Assembly (NCBI GenBank): GCA_949987705.1 | Contig: OX465286.1 | Coordinates: 15,885,676-15,949,675 of the forward strand | Reading direction: 5' to 3' | Source of the DNA: Thereva unica | Lineage: Eukaryota > Arthropoda > Insecta > Diptera > Therevidae | Length of the DNA: 64,000 bases | Part shown: positions 40,120 through 51,452 of the stretch, one piece after another | How positions within the stretch are numbered: position 1 is the first letter of the stretch | Layout: the number at the start of each line of letters is the position of its first letter | Notes under the pieces: generated by a model | What the model was told of the DNA's origin: nothing | The model's input: only the letters and a program-made list of their open reading frames with translations | Database searches by the model: none | Made by a program: the position numbers and the translations under genes

Positions 40120-42965
40120 AATACGACTCCGAACGAAGTTCTTTACCCTCTCAATCATAAACGTACATGCGGAAACGGAGGAGAAAGCGGACATGACAAA
40201 GGACACTTTCTACTATAAACTTGAGCGCGCATATGATACGGCCCCTTCCAATGACATCAAGATGATGATAGGAGACCTCAACGCCAAAATTGGAAGAGAG
40301 AACTGGCACAGACCGGCCATTCGAAGGGAAAGTCTCCACGAAACATCAAACGATAACGGACGGAACGTGTTATCGATTTCGCAATGAGTAAAAATATGAT
40401 CGTCAGCTCAATATATTTCCCAAGAAAGGACATTCACAAATACACATGGCAATCCCCCAGCGAAAGATACTGTAATCAAATAGACCATATTCTCATATTC
40501 CAGTATCCTGCAAGTAAGAACCTGTAGGGGTGCAAACTGTGAATCGGACCACTTCCTAGTTAAAGCTAGATTCAGGTCGGCTGTCTACTCAACAAAGAAG
40601 AAACAGCAAACAAAAGAAACTTGACGTCGATCGCCTCCGAGAACAGCCCGTGTTGGAGAGATATCAGGAAACTCTAGCAGAAAGGATAGGTCCAAATATA
40701 AATAATGAAGATACAGTCGAGGGAAAATGGATAAGATTGAACACGGTACTGATAGATGTCACGAAGGAAACTGTAGGATACAAACGCACAGCCAGAGCCA
40801 GTGACTGGTACGACGAGGAATGTAGGTAAAGCAGCTATAGAGGCCAGAAATAAAAACAGGAAAATATACATAGAGAGACCGACGAGGAGTAAGAAATTGA
40901 AGTACGAGGAAACAAGAAGAACCGCAAAAAACATCTGCAGGAAGAAGAAAAGGCAATTCCTCAACAATCACATCCTGAGAGCAGAGGAAAACTTTGCCCA
41001 AAACAAAACACGGGAAGCATACAGGAAAGTAAACGTCTTCAAGAAAGGCTTAAACCCTCCTCCGGCATATGTAGAACAAAAGAAGGCACTATAGTCACAG
41101 GCAGCGAAGATGTAAAGAAAAGATGGAAGGAATGTTTTAGCGAGCTGCTGGAACGCAAATGAGAGCATCAGACATGTACCAGAACCCCGTCTACAACATA
41201 ACGATGACACCAGAGAAACAACTGTACCCACTCTGGAAGAAGTACAAAGTGCCATACGATCCTTAAGAAACAACAAATCTCCAGGAATTGATAACATCCC
41301 AGCAGAGTTGATCAAACAAGGAGGCGAATCGCTCTCAGCAGCTATACACGAATTACTATGCTGCATATGGAGGAGTGAAAAAATACCTGAAGAATGGGAG
41401 CAAAACATTATCTGCCCAATACACAAGAAAGGGGACAGATTCAACTGTGGAAACTGTAGAGGCATATCTCTTTTAAGCACAGTATATAAAATAACACGGT
41501 AAGACCTATGGGGTGCGACAGCGAGGGAGGCCCAACCTTCGCTGGAAGGATGGCGTGGACCAGGACGCTCAGAGTTTAGGGATGCCAAACTGGATGACAT
41601 CGGCTCAGAATCGGGACCGGTGGAGAGAACAGTTGCGCGAGGCCAGGACCGGATCCCGGTTGTAGAGCCGTTAAAGAAGAAGAAGATATAAAATAATGAC
41701 CAATATAATTAAGGCCAGACTGGAACCTTACGCAGAAGCTGCAATAAGTGGACAGCAAGCTGGATTCAGAAGAAATATGTAGGTCAACAATAGATCAACT
41801 TTTTACAATAAGACAAATCCTCCGAAAATGCTGGGAATACAACATTGACGTGTATCAACTTTTCATCGACTTTACACAAGCATATATGCATACGATAGCA
41901 TCGACAGGGAGCAAATGTATTCAACAATGCTGGACCTAAACATCCCCCTGAAGATAATCAAATTAACAAAAATGACAATGGAAAATACAAGATGTGCAGT
42001 CAGAATACAAGGAGAATTGACGGAGTCCTTCCCAGTCAAGCATGGCTTAAAGCAGGGCGATGGGCTGGCACCCATGCTATTTAATCTCTGCCTAGAAGGA
42101 GTAATTCGCAAGGTTAACATTGATGCGAACGCAACCCTGCTTAACAAATCCAAACAGTTGGCAGGATATGTCGACGATATAAACTGCCTTGCAATAGCAC
42201 TGTCATATCTTAGAGAGACATTCACAGAATTAGAAGATGGAGCAAAACATATAGGGCTGCAAATAAACGCAGAGAAGAGTAAGATTCTAATTCAGTCAAG
42301 GGTGGAAAGAAGAAGAAGAAACCACAATACCACCTGGGGGGAATATAACTTTGAACGGGTAAACCAATTTAACTACCTGGGTTCCACAGTCAGTGAAGAC
42401 AACGATGAAACGATAGAGGTACAAAGAAGAATAAACGCCGCGAACAGAGCATACTTCTCACTATTGCCAGTAATGAAATCCAGAGACATCCACAGAAAAA
42501 CTAAAATAAGAATCTACAAAACCATCATACGTACAGTAGCTACGTATGGATGTGAAGCTTGGAGTATCTCCCAGAAATCCGCAGACAAGTTGGATATATT
42601 TGAGAGGAAGGTTCTCCGAAGGATATACGGCCCAATCAATGAAGACAATGCATGGAGAATACGCTACAATCACGAATTGTACGACTTATACAAAGAATGT
42701 AAACTTTCGACCCATGCCAAACTACTACGCTTACGTTGGGCCGGTCATGTCCAAAGAATGGATGACTCAAGGGTACCAAAAAAAGCCCTGTATCGACTAC
42801 CAGATGCCAAAAGACCAGTTGGCAAACCACGGTTAAGGTGGGAAGATAATGTTAAGGCCGATGCAGCAAAACCGCTCAACACAAGAACCTGGAGACAAGC
42901 TGCGGAGCAGAGAGACGTCGGGAGGAAGAAGCTGATGGAGGCCAAGGCTCGAATTGGGCTGTAGA
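40120..42965 (+). pseudogene. RTE-1 endonuclease-reverse transcriptase, several frame breaks
   Basis: Endonuclease: SIINVHAETEEKADMTKDTF, MMIGDLNAKIGREN, then in the next frames [33 protein letters not shown], and [14 protein letters not shown], resembling the CFDP2/BovB-type endonuclease. Reverse transcriptase: AIRSLRNNKSPGIDNIPAEL, IICPIHKKGDRFNCGN with RGISLLSTVYKI, the 191-bp insertion, then [27 protein letters not shown] (motif B) and AGYVDDINCLA (motif C, YVDD with both Asps). From 41915 to 42964 it is open for 349 codons, ending with LRWAGHVQRM and RPVGKPRLRWEDNVK, typical of the clade. Breaks: frame changes near 40380, 40500, 40620, 41090 and around the insertion; motif A near 41870 is damaged. 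Confidence 0.85.
41495..41685 (+). mobile_element. Solo 3' end of an RTE element nested in RTE-1
   Basis: Encodes VRQRGRPNLRWKDGVDQDAQ and RDRWREQLREA, then TAG and AGCCGTTAAAGAAGAAGAAG. Flanked by an 11-bp TSD ATATAAAATAA (41484-41494 and 41686-41696). When it is removed the RTE-1 sequence rejoins at TVYKI...MTNIIKARL. A severe 5' truncation of 191 bp. Confidence 0.9.
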
Positions 42966-42984
42966 GCCATCGAAGAAAAAGAAG

Positions 42985-43706
42985 GATCCTTCGGGTACAT
43001 AGAGCGGAAACAGTTGCCCTCCAGAGGACTCTGTTGTGTGCGACAGCTCTCAGCTCCGCCCAAGATCCCCCAGTTTTTACGGCCTCCGCTAAATAGGGTT
43101 CTCCTCCAAGTTGTTCTAGCTCTTCCGACGCGACGGCATCCTTGCGGATTCCAGTCAAGGGTTTGTTTGACTAGATTTTCGTTTTCGCGTAGTAAGTGCG
43201 GCCAATCCAATTCCATTTCACGCCGTCATTTGAAATCCTATCTCGCCAGCGGATTTTTAGGATACGACGCAGGCTCATCTGTTGATGAAAACTTGTAGGC
43301 GCCTTTTGATGAATTGGGTGATTTTCCATGTTTCGCAACCATACAAAAGAACTGCCTTAACGTTGGGGAGTTGAACAGCCGCAATTTGGTGTTAATTGAG
43401 ATCTCCGTTGATCTCTATATGCGAGACAGGCATGCATATGCGCTTCGTACTTTTTTGATTATGCAACTGACATATCTTCTGTCCCGCCATTTTCGGTAAT
43501 AATGCTACCGAGGTAACACAGAATTTATCTATCAGTTTCACGTCACGGTTATTCGGCGTTGTCCGTTTCGCATTTTTTTACCGTTTAATCGGATTAAGCC
43601 ATATAAGTCGATGCCAAACTATTTTCTGTTGCTGAATTATTTAACATGAGGGCGTGCTATCAGTAGGCCAGCAAACAGATATCATCTGCCTAGTCCAGAT
43701 CATTAA
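42985..43706 (-). pseudogene. RTE-2 reverse-transcriptase relic, 3' part
   Basis: Minus strand: ADDICLLAY (motif C; the Tyr codon is TAG), YLGSIITENGGTED, VKAVLLYGCETWKI, QVFINR...LRRILKIRWRDRISN, then KWNWIGHTLRENEN-type and WAELRAVAHNRVLWR. This is the palm end, thumb and C-terminus of the same RTE-like family as 22215-22690. Several frameshifts. It ends next to the RTE-1 tail. The upstream part continues at 47260-47570 beyond a TTAA element. Confidence 0.82.
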
Positions 43707-44119
43707 GGGGGTCCGCTCATGGTTTACATCGAAAATTTTTTTTTTGCTTCAATCGTTAGATTCATGTTCTAAGAATGTTGTTTTCAAGTTTCAAAGTCTG
43801 AATCTGTATAGTTACAAAGGCATCTCCAAGAGAGTCGTTGCCGGTCGAGCGAACGCGACCCATGCCGCGACTGGCGCGAGCTATTGTAAGGGCGTCCCGC
43901 GGTGACACACCTGCCCCATCGGAATCAACCTATTTATATAGTTCAGTATAGTTCCGATCAGTGCTGCCGTTTTGTCGTTTCTGAGGGGAGTAAAATCAGT
44001 CTCTTCAGGGGAGTATTTAGGTCTTCAAGGGAGTACTAACAAATTTTTTTAATGGAGCCTCTGTTTATAAAATTCTCAAGAATCTCAATGTTTATATTCG
44101 CTTATTTTTATTTTTATGG

Positions 44120-44305
44120 CAAGATGAAGCTTAGGAGTCACCCTTTGTACTACTAGTCCGTCATGTTTTACAAGTCATGGTGCAATGTGCAGTAGTAAGC
44201 TTGATCTGAAGGAAAGATGAAATAGGATAGGTTAGGGGTCTGGAGGGTGCATGAGTAGATGTTGATGAACCTTGCGTTTGAACTCTGATATGTTATATGA
44301 GCTCG
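44120..44305 (-). repeat. CR1-A family 3' fragment
   Basis: AAGCTTAGGAGTCACCCTTT, GCAGTAGTAAGCTTGATCTG and AACCTTGCGTTTGAACTCTG correspond to the end of the CR1-A coding region and 3' UTR. Truncated at its 5' side at about 44305, where the dispersed repeat starts. Confidence 0.8.
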
Positions 44306-44495
44306 TAGTCTAAGCTCCCATGACAAAAAAGGTACCTCATCGAACACCTCAAAAGTATAAAGTGAGAGTGGCTGAAAAACATGTAAGAAACATGTTACGC
44401 CCGCCAGACTATTAAAAATATGTTAATTTTTATTTTTTATGAATTTTTGAATTTAGCTAAAATAATGATTGTTTTTTTCTAAAACACCTGCTTGA
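44306..44495 (-). repeat. Dispersed repeat, copy 2
   Basis: Reverse complement of 31220-31408 over about 190 bases, starting TAGTCTAAGCTCCCATGACA. In both places it is near a CR1-A fragment. Confidence 0.75.
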
Positions 44496-45996
44496 AATTT
44501 ATACAATTTGTAGTAAATAATGAACCATTTTTGAAAAAAGTTGTCTGGCTGACAATTTTTGTTAATTAACTTCTGACAGACCTTATCTTAAAGACTGTTT
44601 TTCTTAATAAAAATGCACTTCATAACACCTCTTTGATTTTTAGTTTTAAATAAAGTTTAAGATCTCTTCTATCTATTACAACTTGTCTGGCTGACAATTT
44701 TTGTTACTAAATATGTCAGACTAAGTTCTGAATGCGCAGCAACAATGCATCAAGATTGATTACTGCCATTTCAAAACACCTCGTCCCAAAAAATTACAAC
44801 TGAAGTTTAAGATGTCCTCTATGTATAAAAATAAGCCTGTCATTGAAATAATGTTTTTTACCATGTCAGATTAAATTTTTAAGCACCGTGACAGCATTTT
44901 TTAAAGCAGCACTTAAAAAATGAAGTCTGTCATATTAAAAAACGTCTTTTTTGCTGACAGACCAATTTTAATTTATAAAATAGGTGACAAACCTTCTTCC
45001 AGAAAAAAATTAAGATGGTGTTTTGACAAGGCTCTTGCAAAAACCCTTTTTAATGCTGTTACGGCGACGACTTAAACTTGGCGACAAATTAGGGAGTACA
45101 AATGACATTTACATACGTTCGATTCCGTCATATAACCAGCAAAATTCCATTCGGCTGCTTCCAGTATAATTGAAGCTTTTAGGCAACCCCTGACCGGCTT
45201 TGGATTGCAGGTGACCTTATAATAGGCGAAGACGATAGTTTAGCGTACCAGACTGTTAATGAAAGAACAAAAATGTTCATGGCCTCAAGGAAAACTTCAG
45301 ATCTTCAGGCACGGGCTGACGATAAATACCCACCCACATGCAGCTCTTTCTTAGTTTTCTTGGACTGCAGGCGTCTAACGCCCGGTGAGTGTATGGTTAT
45401 ACTTGGCCTCAAGGCGATGAAACTTGAGGCTATGGCCTGCCGGCGGTCTGTGTGTGAATGGAGCCTTAAAAAATCGTCTCATGGACGAAAGCGCACCAAA
45501 TTGCTTTTTCTGAAATATAATATTTCATTCTTGAACTTTGACTATTAAATACAAGAAGAAAGAATACCGTTACTGTATATAACACTGATCTATTGTTCTA
45601 ATATTTTTTCATATCCTATTCTTAAACACATTCGCAAACAACCAATTCGCATTCGCAAATTTTAAAAAAATATGGCATTCGTAACATCCTCAGTTCAAAC
45701 CACTAAACTCTAATACATAAAAGTAAGAGCAGTTCAAAAATTTACTTTTTTTGGCAAGATTATGAAATATTGAAATAAAATTTACTAAAGGGAGTAAAAT
45801 TTCCCTGTGAGAAGTACAGGAGTATAGACGGCTCGAGAGGAGCACAAATACTCCGAACGGAGTAACTTCGGCAGATCTGGTTCCGATCCTTGACGAAAAC
45901 AGTAATGTACCGACCGAGGGCTTACTATACGGGCCGGGTATAGCTGATTAACATCTGATCCTCGTAAGTCTATTTTTTCATTATATAAAACTTTAA

Positions 45997-46704
45997 GGGG
46001 AGGTCCAACCCAAATGGCTAAAATCTACAATTTTTCATCGAATTGCATAATTTTCAGATATATTGTGTATCTTAATTGGCTTTAACAGAAAATGTGTACG
46101 AAAACCCTCTCCAAAAATTTCCCCCACCATTTTTTGAATGAAAGAGTGAAAAATATGCCCGTAGGTGGATTAATTTTTCTCGGCCAATTTTCATCCGATT
46201 GACGTGAAATTTGGCACATATCATCTTTAAACAATAATGAAAGTTTCTGTAAAACAGATTTTTGAATTTTTATTTTGTTACGAAGTTACGCTAGTTGGAA
46301 TAATGACATGCAAGAAACGCTATTTTGAGGCCATTTTCGAATGTTTTTCACTTTTGAAGCGATATAACTTTTTTTTAAATAACGTTATCAAAAATCTGTT
46401 TTACAAAAATCTTTATTATTGTTCGAAGAGGGTGTGTACCAAATTTCAGGCAAATCGGCTGTAAATTGACTGAGAAAAATTAATCCACCTACGAGAAAAC
46501 ATGACAAATGACATTTAGAGATAATGGCGATCAAAGAAAAGCAACGCTTTTTTTCATTTTTTTTTTCGAGTCTATTTACATTCTAATCAAAGTTTAAATA
46601 CTAATAAATACTATACTAGAAGAATCATAGTATCTGAAAACACAATAAAAAAAAGTTTTTTTTTTTTTTTTTCAATTTTTATCATTTTGGGGTTGGACCT
46701 CCCC
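45997..46704. mobile_element. TTAA MITE with GGGGAGGTCCAACCC ends
   Basis: Inverted ends GGGGAGGTCCAACCC flanked by TTAA (45993-45996, 46705-46708). Inner arms (about 46159-46265 and 46400-46495) are also inverted, with CGTAGGTGGATTAATTTTTC at both. Its ends resemble those of the enclosing element (GGGGGTCC). Confidence 0.88.
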
Positions 46705-47259
46705 TTAAACCCCATTTTCTCATTACTATATTTCTAAAAACGGTGGGCAGGATTAAAAAAAAAACTATTGAACATATTTGCAAAACTTTGATGGTATTTT
46801 GTAGATAATTAAAAAGCCTACAAAGTAGACCTATAACATTCCCGAAAATATTGTGTAAAATATATTCTAAGGGTAGTAATAGCTAGAAAAAACAAGTCAA
46901 AAATTGAACTTTTTTTTTAACAATAATTTTAACATTAAATTTTTTACTTTTAAATGGTATTAGAGGTCTACTTTGTGCAGTAAGGTCTTCTGATTAAGAA
47001 TGTGTTTTCGGTTTTTGTTTCAGATGAAAACTTCGAGCTGCATCATGCCCACCGTTTCAATTTTTTACGGCGAGGCGTTGAGAGAAATCCTTTATAAGTC
47101 CACTATTTTGAGATTTTGTTACCCACAAAAATTTTTATTATTTTATAAATCTTTAATAAATAACATGATGAAAAAGTTTTACTTGTTTCTTTTCTTATTT
47201 CTAAGAAAAATTGTCCTGAAAACCGCCTTTTTTTTCGAGCGATCCATGAGCGGACCCCC

Positions 47260-47570
47260 TTAAGGCGATCTAGAAATCTCCTCCATTGTATTCCACATAT
47301 TCTACTATCTAGAGTTCCCACAAGGATTTCGTTTATTACCATAAGAAAGAGTAATGGCAAAAGTTAACATAATTGTCGTACTCCATAACTTGTGCTTGTC
47401 ATTAAAAGTTCTTGTGACTATTCTTGTGACTATCATTTTTTTCGGTATTCTAAAAGCACACCCAGTCACAGGAAAAACCTTAAATAATTCACCTGTAATG
47501 GTGAATTTGTATAAGCAAATTTTGATTGCGCGTATAAATGTGACTGATTCTAGTACTACGTAGTTTTCCG
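47260..47570 (-). pseudogene. RTE-2 reverse-transcriptase relic, 5' part
   Basis: Reads (I)RAIKICLYKFTITGELF, then GVRQLC-stop-LLPLLFLMVI (motif B, normally GVRQGCLLSPLLF) and NEILVGTLDSRICGIQW with RRFLDRL. Parallel to the copy at 22450-22640. It continues at 43706 on the far side of the TTAA element. Confidence 0.75.
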
Positions 47571-47663
47571 TTTGAGTTAATAAGTCATATATTGGTGGTT
47601 GCCTAAGAATTCGGACGTACCAAACTTTTCCCAATACAAAGTGTTTATTATATTTCCCAAATT

Positions 47664-48160
47664 ATGGTTGATACGTGTTTCGTGTGCAAAGAGGAGTTCG
47701 CTGAGCCGCGAGATGTTATTATGTTAGAATCAAAGAAAATGTAATTTTGTCATCGCCGCGCCGGAGTCAAGGACACAAAAAATGAGAATTCAAAGTCCAT
47801 AGTGCGAGCAGTCGCAAAGGGCATTGACTTCCAACTAACCGAGCATGATCTTGATCAGGCATATCGACTGCGAAAGAGGTCAACGGCTCCAGGCCCTAGT
47901 CAAAAAACTAGAAGCGGGCTCATGCAATCATTTAGAGCTGCAGTGAAAAAAGCAACGGTCCTGGATTATCTGCGTGCAAAGTACATCGGGAACTGGGTGA
48001 AGGCAAAATTTTTGTCGGTGATCACTTGACTGCGTTAAATGCTATTCTTTTCAAGGAAGCCAAGGACAAGTTGAAAAGAAATGGACTAGAGATGGCGCAA
48101 TTTACACAAGAAAGACAGAAGGTGAAAATATTATTAGAATTAGGAAAAAAGAAGATTTAA
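47664..48160 (+). pseudogene. Non-LTR ORF1-like relic (zinc finger plus RRM/FP-like C-terminus)
   Basis: Starts MVDTCFVCKEEFAEPRDVIM, a possible Cys-rich finger. After a stop it reads VRAVAKGIDFQLTEHDLDQA and YRLRKRST, then DHLTALNAILFKEAKDKLKR, and in another frame RKTEGENIIRIRKKEDL. This order is like the C-terminal region of ORF1 proteins that accompany insect CR1/RTE-type elements. At least three frame breaks. It ends where the CCCAGCAGG element begins. Confidence 0.6.
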
Positions 48161-48434
48161 CCCAGCAGGCAAAATGAGCTCACAAAACCAGAAATTTGTC
48201 TTACAACTCACAATGAGCTCAATATGAGGAAAATATGACATCCCAAATGCAAAAAAAAATTAAACCAGTTGTGAGAAAATAATGAGATCATAATGAGAAG
48301 AAAGTGAGAAAGAAACCGAAATTGAATGTCCCACTTAATGTTCATTGATTGGAAGGTTGTTATGAGCTAATTATGAGCAATTCGTTTGAAAACAATTTTT
48401 AAGACTATTACCGTCATTCCCAATTTGACTTTTT

Positions 48435-49165
48435 CAAGCAAAAGACTGAAATTGTTAGTGAAGCTTGTAACCGCGGTATCTTATGATGGACAAAAAATTG
48501 CTACAAAAATATAAAAGAAGTGGAAAGTTTACCAGAGACAAGCGGAAATATATAAGAATGGCATTCGAAACTTCTTAAGCTGGTCAAGCCTCTTCTAGTA
48601 GTACTGCTTCAAGTTTTTTTTAGATGGGAACAGCGGAATCATCGAATTTTCGGATGAGGAAGAATCAAATCGAATGAGAAATGAAGTTGATAATTTGGGC
48701 GACTTATCTGAATAATTTGATGATAATGCTGATATCAATATTAGTGTAGGAGATGCAATCGCGGGAATTGGAAGTTGGGCTAACAAATACGGCATCGGTA
48801 AAATGGAAATAACTGATTTACTTAGTGTTCTGAACAAACTACTTCCTAGTAAATTTCCAACTGAAGGAAGAACCGTTCTGATGACACCAAAATCAGTAGA
48901 AGTGACGAACATCGATTAAGAATGCAAATATTGGCAGCAAGATGTTACAGTTTGTCTTAAGAAGGCATTTTAAAATTTACAAAAGATAATGGCATTTTGT
49001 TAAACATTAATGTCGATGGTTTGCCAATTTTTAATAGCTCAACTGAGCAATTTTGGCCAATACTTGCGAATGTCGAAGGGATTATAAAGGAACCTTTCGT
49101 AATTGGAATTTACAACGGTTCACAGTTGAACGAATTGCCGAAAACGTGGTCTAAATATTGATGAA
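48435..49165 (+). pseudogene. Transposase-like relic of the CCCAGCAGG element
   Basis: Pieces read MDKKLLQKYKRSGKFTRDKR, an acidic Ser-rich stretch, then AIAGIGSWANKYGIGKMEIT with DLLSVLNKLLP, and NINVDGLPIFNSSTEQFWPI with KEPFVIGIYNGSQ. The (N)VDGLPLFxSSxxQFWPI block is one I associate with a multicopy invertebrate transposon protein family, but I cannot name it. The Asp in VDG may be catalytic; that is inference. At least four stops and several frameshifts. Confidence 0.5.
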
Positions 49166-49209
49166 TTTGGACGAAATTCGGTATTATTGAGTAATCGAGC
49201 TCGCTGATC

Positions 49210-50390
49210 ACGAATTTAATATCAAAAACTTAAAATTCAAAATGGCGAATCCAATATGGCGGACATTATTTTTAAAACATTGTAGAAATAAACTCAAAAC
49301 TTGTATCGATACATTCGCAGATGTTTTTGGGCATGCAGATTACGAATTTGATGTCAAAATTTGGAATTTCAAAATGGCGGATCCAATATGGCCGACATAA
49401 TTTATCAAAATTGTTCAAAACTTGTATTTATATGATTTTGAGCATGCTGAATACGAATTTGATACTTGAATTCGAACATTTTAAGAACAGGAACTTGAGT
49501 GACTCCCTTTACAAGATATGTAGGTTCAAAATAAAACCAAAATGCTAAAATATTGGAATTTTTCTGAAAAGACGAAAAACATTGGGATTTAGATCACATT
49601 TTTAATTACATATCTTGTAAACGATGTCATTCACTTAATATCATATAAAAGAATACACATTTACCTAAAACACGAACCGAATTACATTGTTCTACGATAA
49701 TTAGTCTAGGAATTATTCAAGTTTAAGTAAATATTAAATAAATACATTTTTTCTTTCGTAAACACCCTGTACCTTAGTGGATAGTGGGGATAGCCCCCTC
49801 TCTAGAACAATTTTTTTTTCTCCAAAACCATCCAAAAATCACGCCTGAAAATATTAGCCACGTAGTCCAACAGAGGATTTATTCAATGTCTGATGACCGA
49901 TACAAATTGCGTATTAGGTCATGTAAACAAATTCATGAACGGTGATTCTTTGTAGATAATCGCATTATCTACAAACTTTGTAAGCAATATTTTAGAATGG
50001 GACTTGCCGTTTAAGAGATATTGGCCAAAAACGGAATTTTCTGTTCCGGAGCAGCGGACAACCAATATTCCGAAACTTTTTTAACATATTCTACTCACGA
50101 AAAACTTGTTTTTTTAGAAAAAGTTTCGTGAGTTAACATTTAGTTAGAGGTCTGCATTCGTAATGTGCTTTGACGACTGACCTAATATTTATAAGTATAT
50201 ATATCCGTGACTTTGAATTTCCTAATTTTGACATCAGATTCGTAATCGGCATGCTCAAAAACATATATGTAGATACAAGTTTTGAACTTATTTCTACAAA
50301 TTTTCAAAAATTATATCCGCCATATTGGATCCGCCGTTTTGAATTTTAAAATTTTGACATCAAATTCGTCATCAGCGACGTCGATAACAT
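49210..50390. repeat. Foldback-family copy framed by inverted tandem units
   Basis: Left: units starting ACGAATTT at 49210, 49342 and 49453 with AAAATGGCG(A/G)ATCCAATATGG inside. Centre and right: 49490-50140 matches the spacer and right arm of the 13-kb foldback (ACTTTTT.AACATATTCTAC, AAAAAGTTTCGTGAGTTAAC). Far right (50215-50390): the same units inverted (CCGCCATATTGGATCCGCCG). Confidence 0.75.
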
Positions 50391-51452
50391 AATACCAAAA
50401 ATTACTCAGAAAGATACGACAATGTAATCCTTTCTGTGCGAAGAAAAAGGAAAGTAAAAATCAGCTCAAAGTAAAAATCAACTTCTCTATTCATATACAC
50501 GCTCCGGAATGGCGAGAAGGCGGAGCAACGGCAAACTACACAAACACATGCAGAGCAAGAAGTACACGAAGATGGTACATGAATTCACACAAGCAAAATA
50601 AAAGTCCAGACGGCACAAAAAATTGCGGAGAAGAGAAATCAGTGCGTCTCTTTCGCACTTCGTGAAATAACATTTCTTTATTTACTCTCTCTTTCTTCGA
50701 TTTTTGTTTTGTTTTTAAATTGAATTTTGTCTCGCTTGCACCTTGTCGATTGATATATTCACTCGCAAGGGAGCTTATGGGAAATTTTGAGAGTGTCGTA
50801 TCTTTGTGGGTAATTTTTGATAATACCACAAAATTTCGTGCAAATTTAACAATATGGAGAATTTTCCCGCACTTTTATAGACATTTCATCAAAAATAAAA
50901 TGTAGCAGCCGTAACTGCATATGTGGTTTACTAAGAGAGTTGCGGCTAGTAGCTGGATTTTCCTGAATCCTGAAGTAAATATAACTTATTTTATAAAAAA
51001 ATACTTCACTTAGTGGTATTCCGTGGAACTCATAACTTATCTCTTAATTTCGATTGAATTTTATAAATTTTTCTCGTTATTATACATAATTATTGTTTAT
51101 TTCAATAACAAATGTTAACACGTCGCTTAAGAAGTTATAAAGCATTTAAAATTTAGTACATTTTCAATATTTCGCTTTACAAATAAACAATGACCAAGTT
51201 CGACCTGCTGTGCAGCTTCAAGGAAAAACAATTAACCGTTTCTACTGCCGGGATTTAATAGTGTCAACAATACTGTATTTTTCAATACTTTTATTTTCGG
51301 ACTTTTGTCCACGTTTTAGGCAAATCGTCCCACTGTGCGGTTATAAGAAAACCTCCATGGTTAGGTATTTATTTAGACAAATCTCACAATGAGCTCATAT
51401 TTAGCTCATATTTAGCCCATATTATATTTGTCATTTATATACCCTCTTACGG
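50391..51452. other. Interior of the CCCAGCAGG element, no gene
   Basis: AT-rich. Open frames of 60-97 codons lack motifs. GAGCTCATATTTAGCTCATA appears at about 51390. Confidence 0.4.

Larger units (their letters stand above)
40117..42984 (+). mobile_element. RTE-group non-LTR retrotransposon (RTE-1), 5'-truncated
   Basis: Endonuclease and reverse transcriptase in order on the plus strand, stop at 42963-42965, and a very short 3' end TAGAGCCATCGAAGAAAAAG with a (GAA)-like tail to 42984. The same tail closes the nested solo copy at 41495-41685. Short 3' UTR and simple-repeat tail fit the RTE clade. The 5' TSD could not be fixed. Confidence 0.85.
43959..45879. mobile_element. Non-autonomous hAT element inside the TTAA element
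   Basis: Ends CAGTGCTGCCG and (inverted) CAGATCTGCCG, with the 8-bp TSD GTTCCGAT at 43951-43958 and 45880-45887. The interior carries GGGGAGTA-type words near both ends, a CR1-A fragment, the 44.3-kb dispersed repeat and TCTGGCTGACAATTTTTGTT twice (44548, 44690). A 91-codon frame at 45273-45548 has no motif and is not claimed as a gene. Confidence 0.9.
43707..47259. mobile_element. TTAA-targeting DNA element with GGGGGTCCGCTCATGG ends
   Basis: Ends GGGGGTCCGCTCATGG are perfectly inverted and flanked by TTAA on both sides (43703-43706, 47260-47263), as in piggyBac/Kolobok-type elements. Removing it and one TTAA rejoins the RTE-2 frame exactly (RFLDRL-NDLD-stop-ADD). No transposase is recognised. 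The inner flanks near 46730-47050 hold an inverted AAACGGTGGGCA / GCCCACCGTTT pair. It contains the hAT element at 43959-45879 and the TTAA MITE at 45997-46704. Confidence 0.9.

Noticed and set aside
40968..41600. 210-codon minus-strand frame
   Set aside because: Antisense to the RTE-1 polymerase; a shadow of the real plus-strand coding.
45273..45548. 91-codon frame inside the hAT element
   Set aside because: No hAT dimerisation or DDE motif and no similar frame elsewhere in the window.
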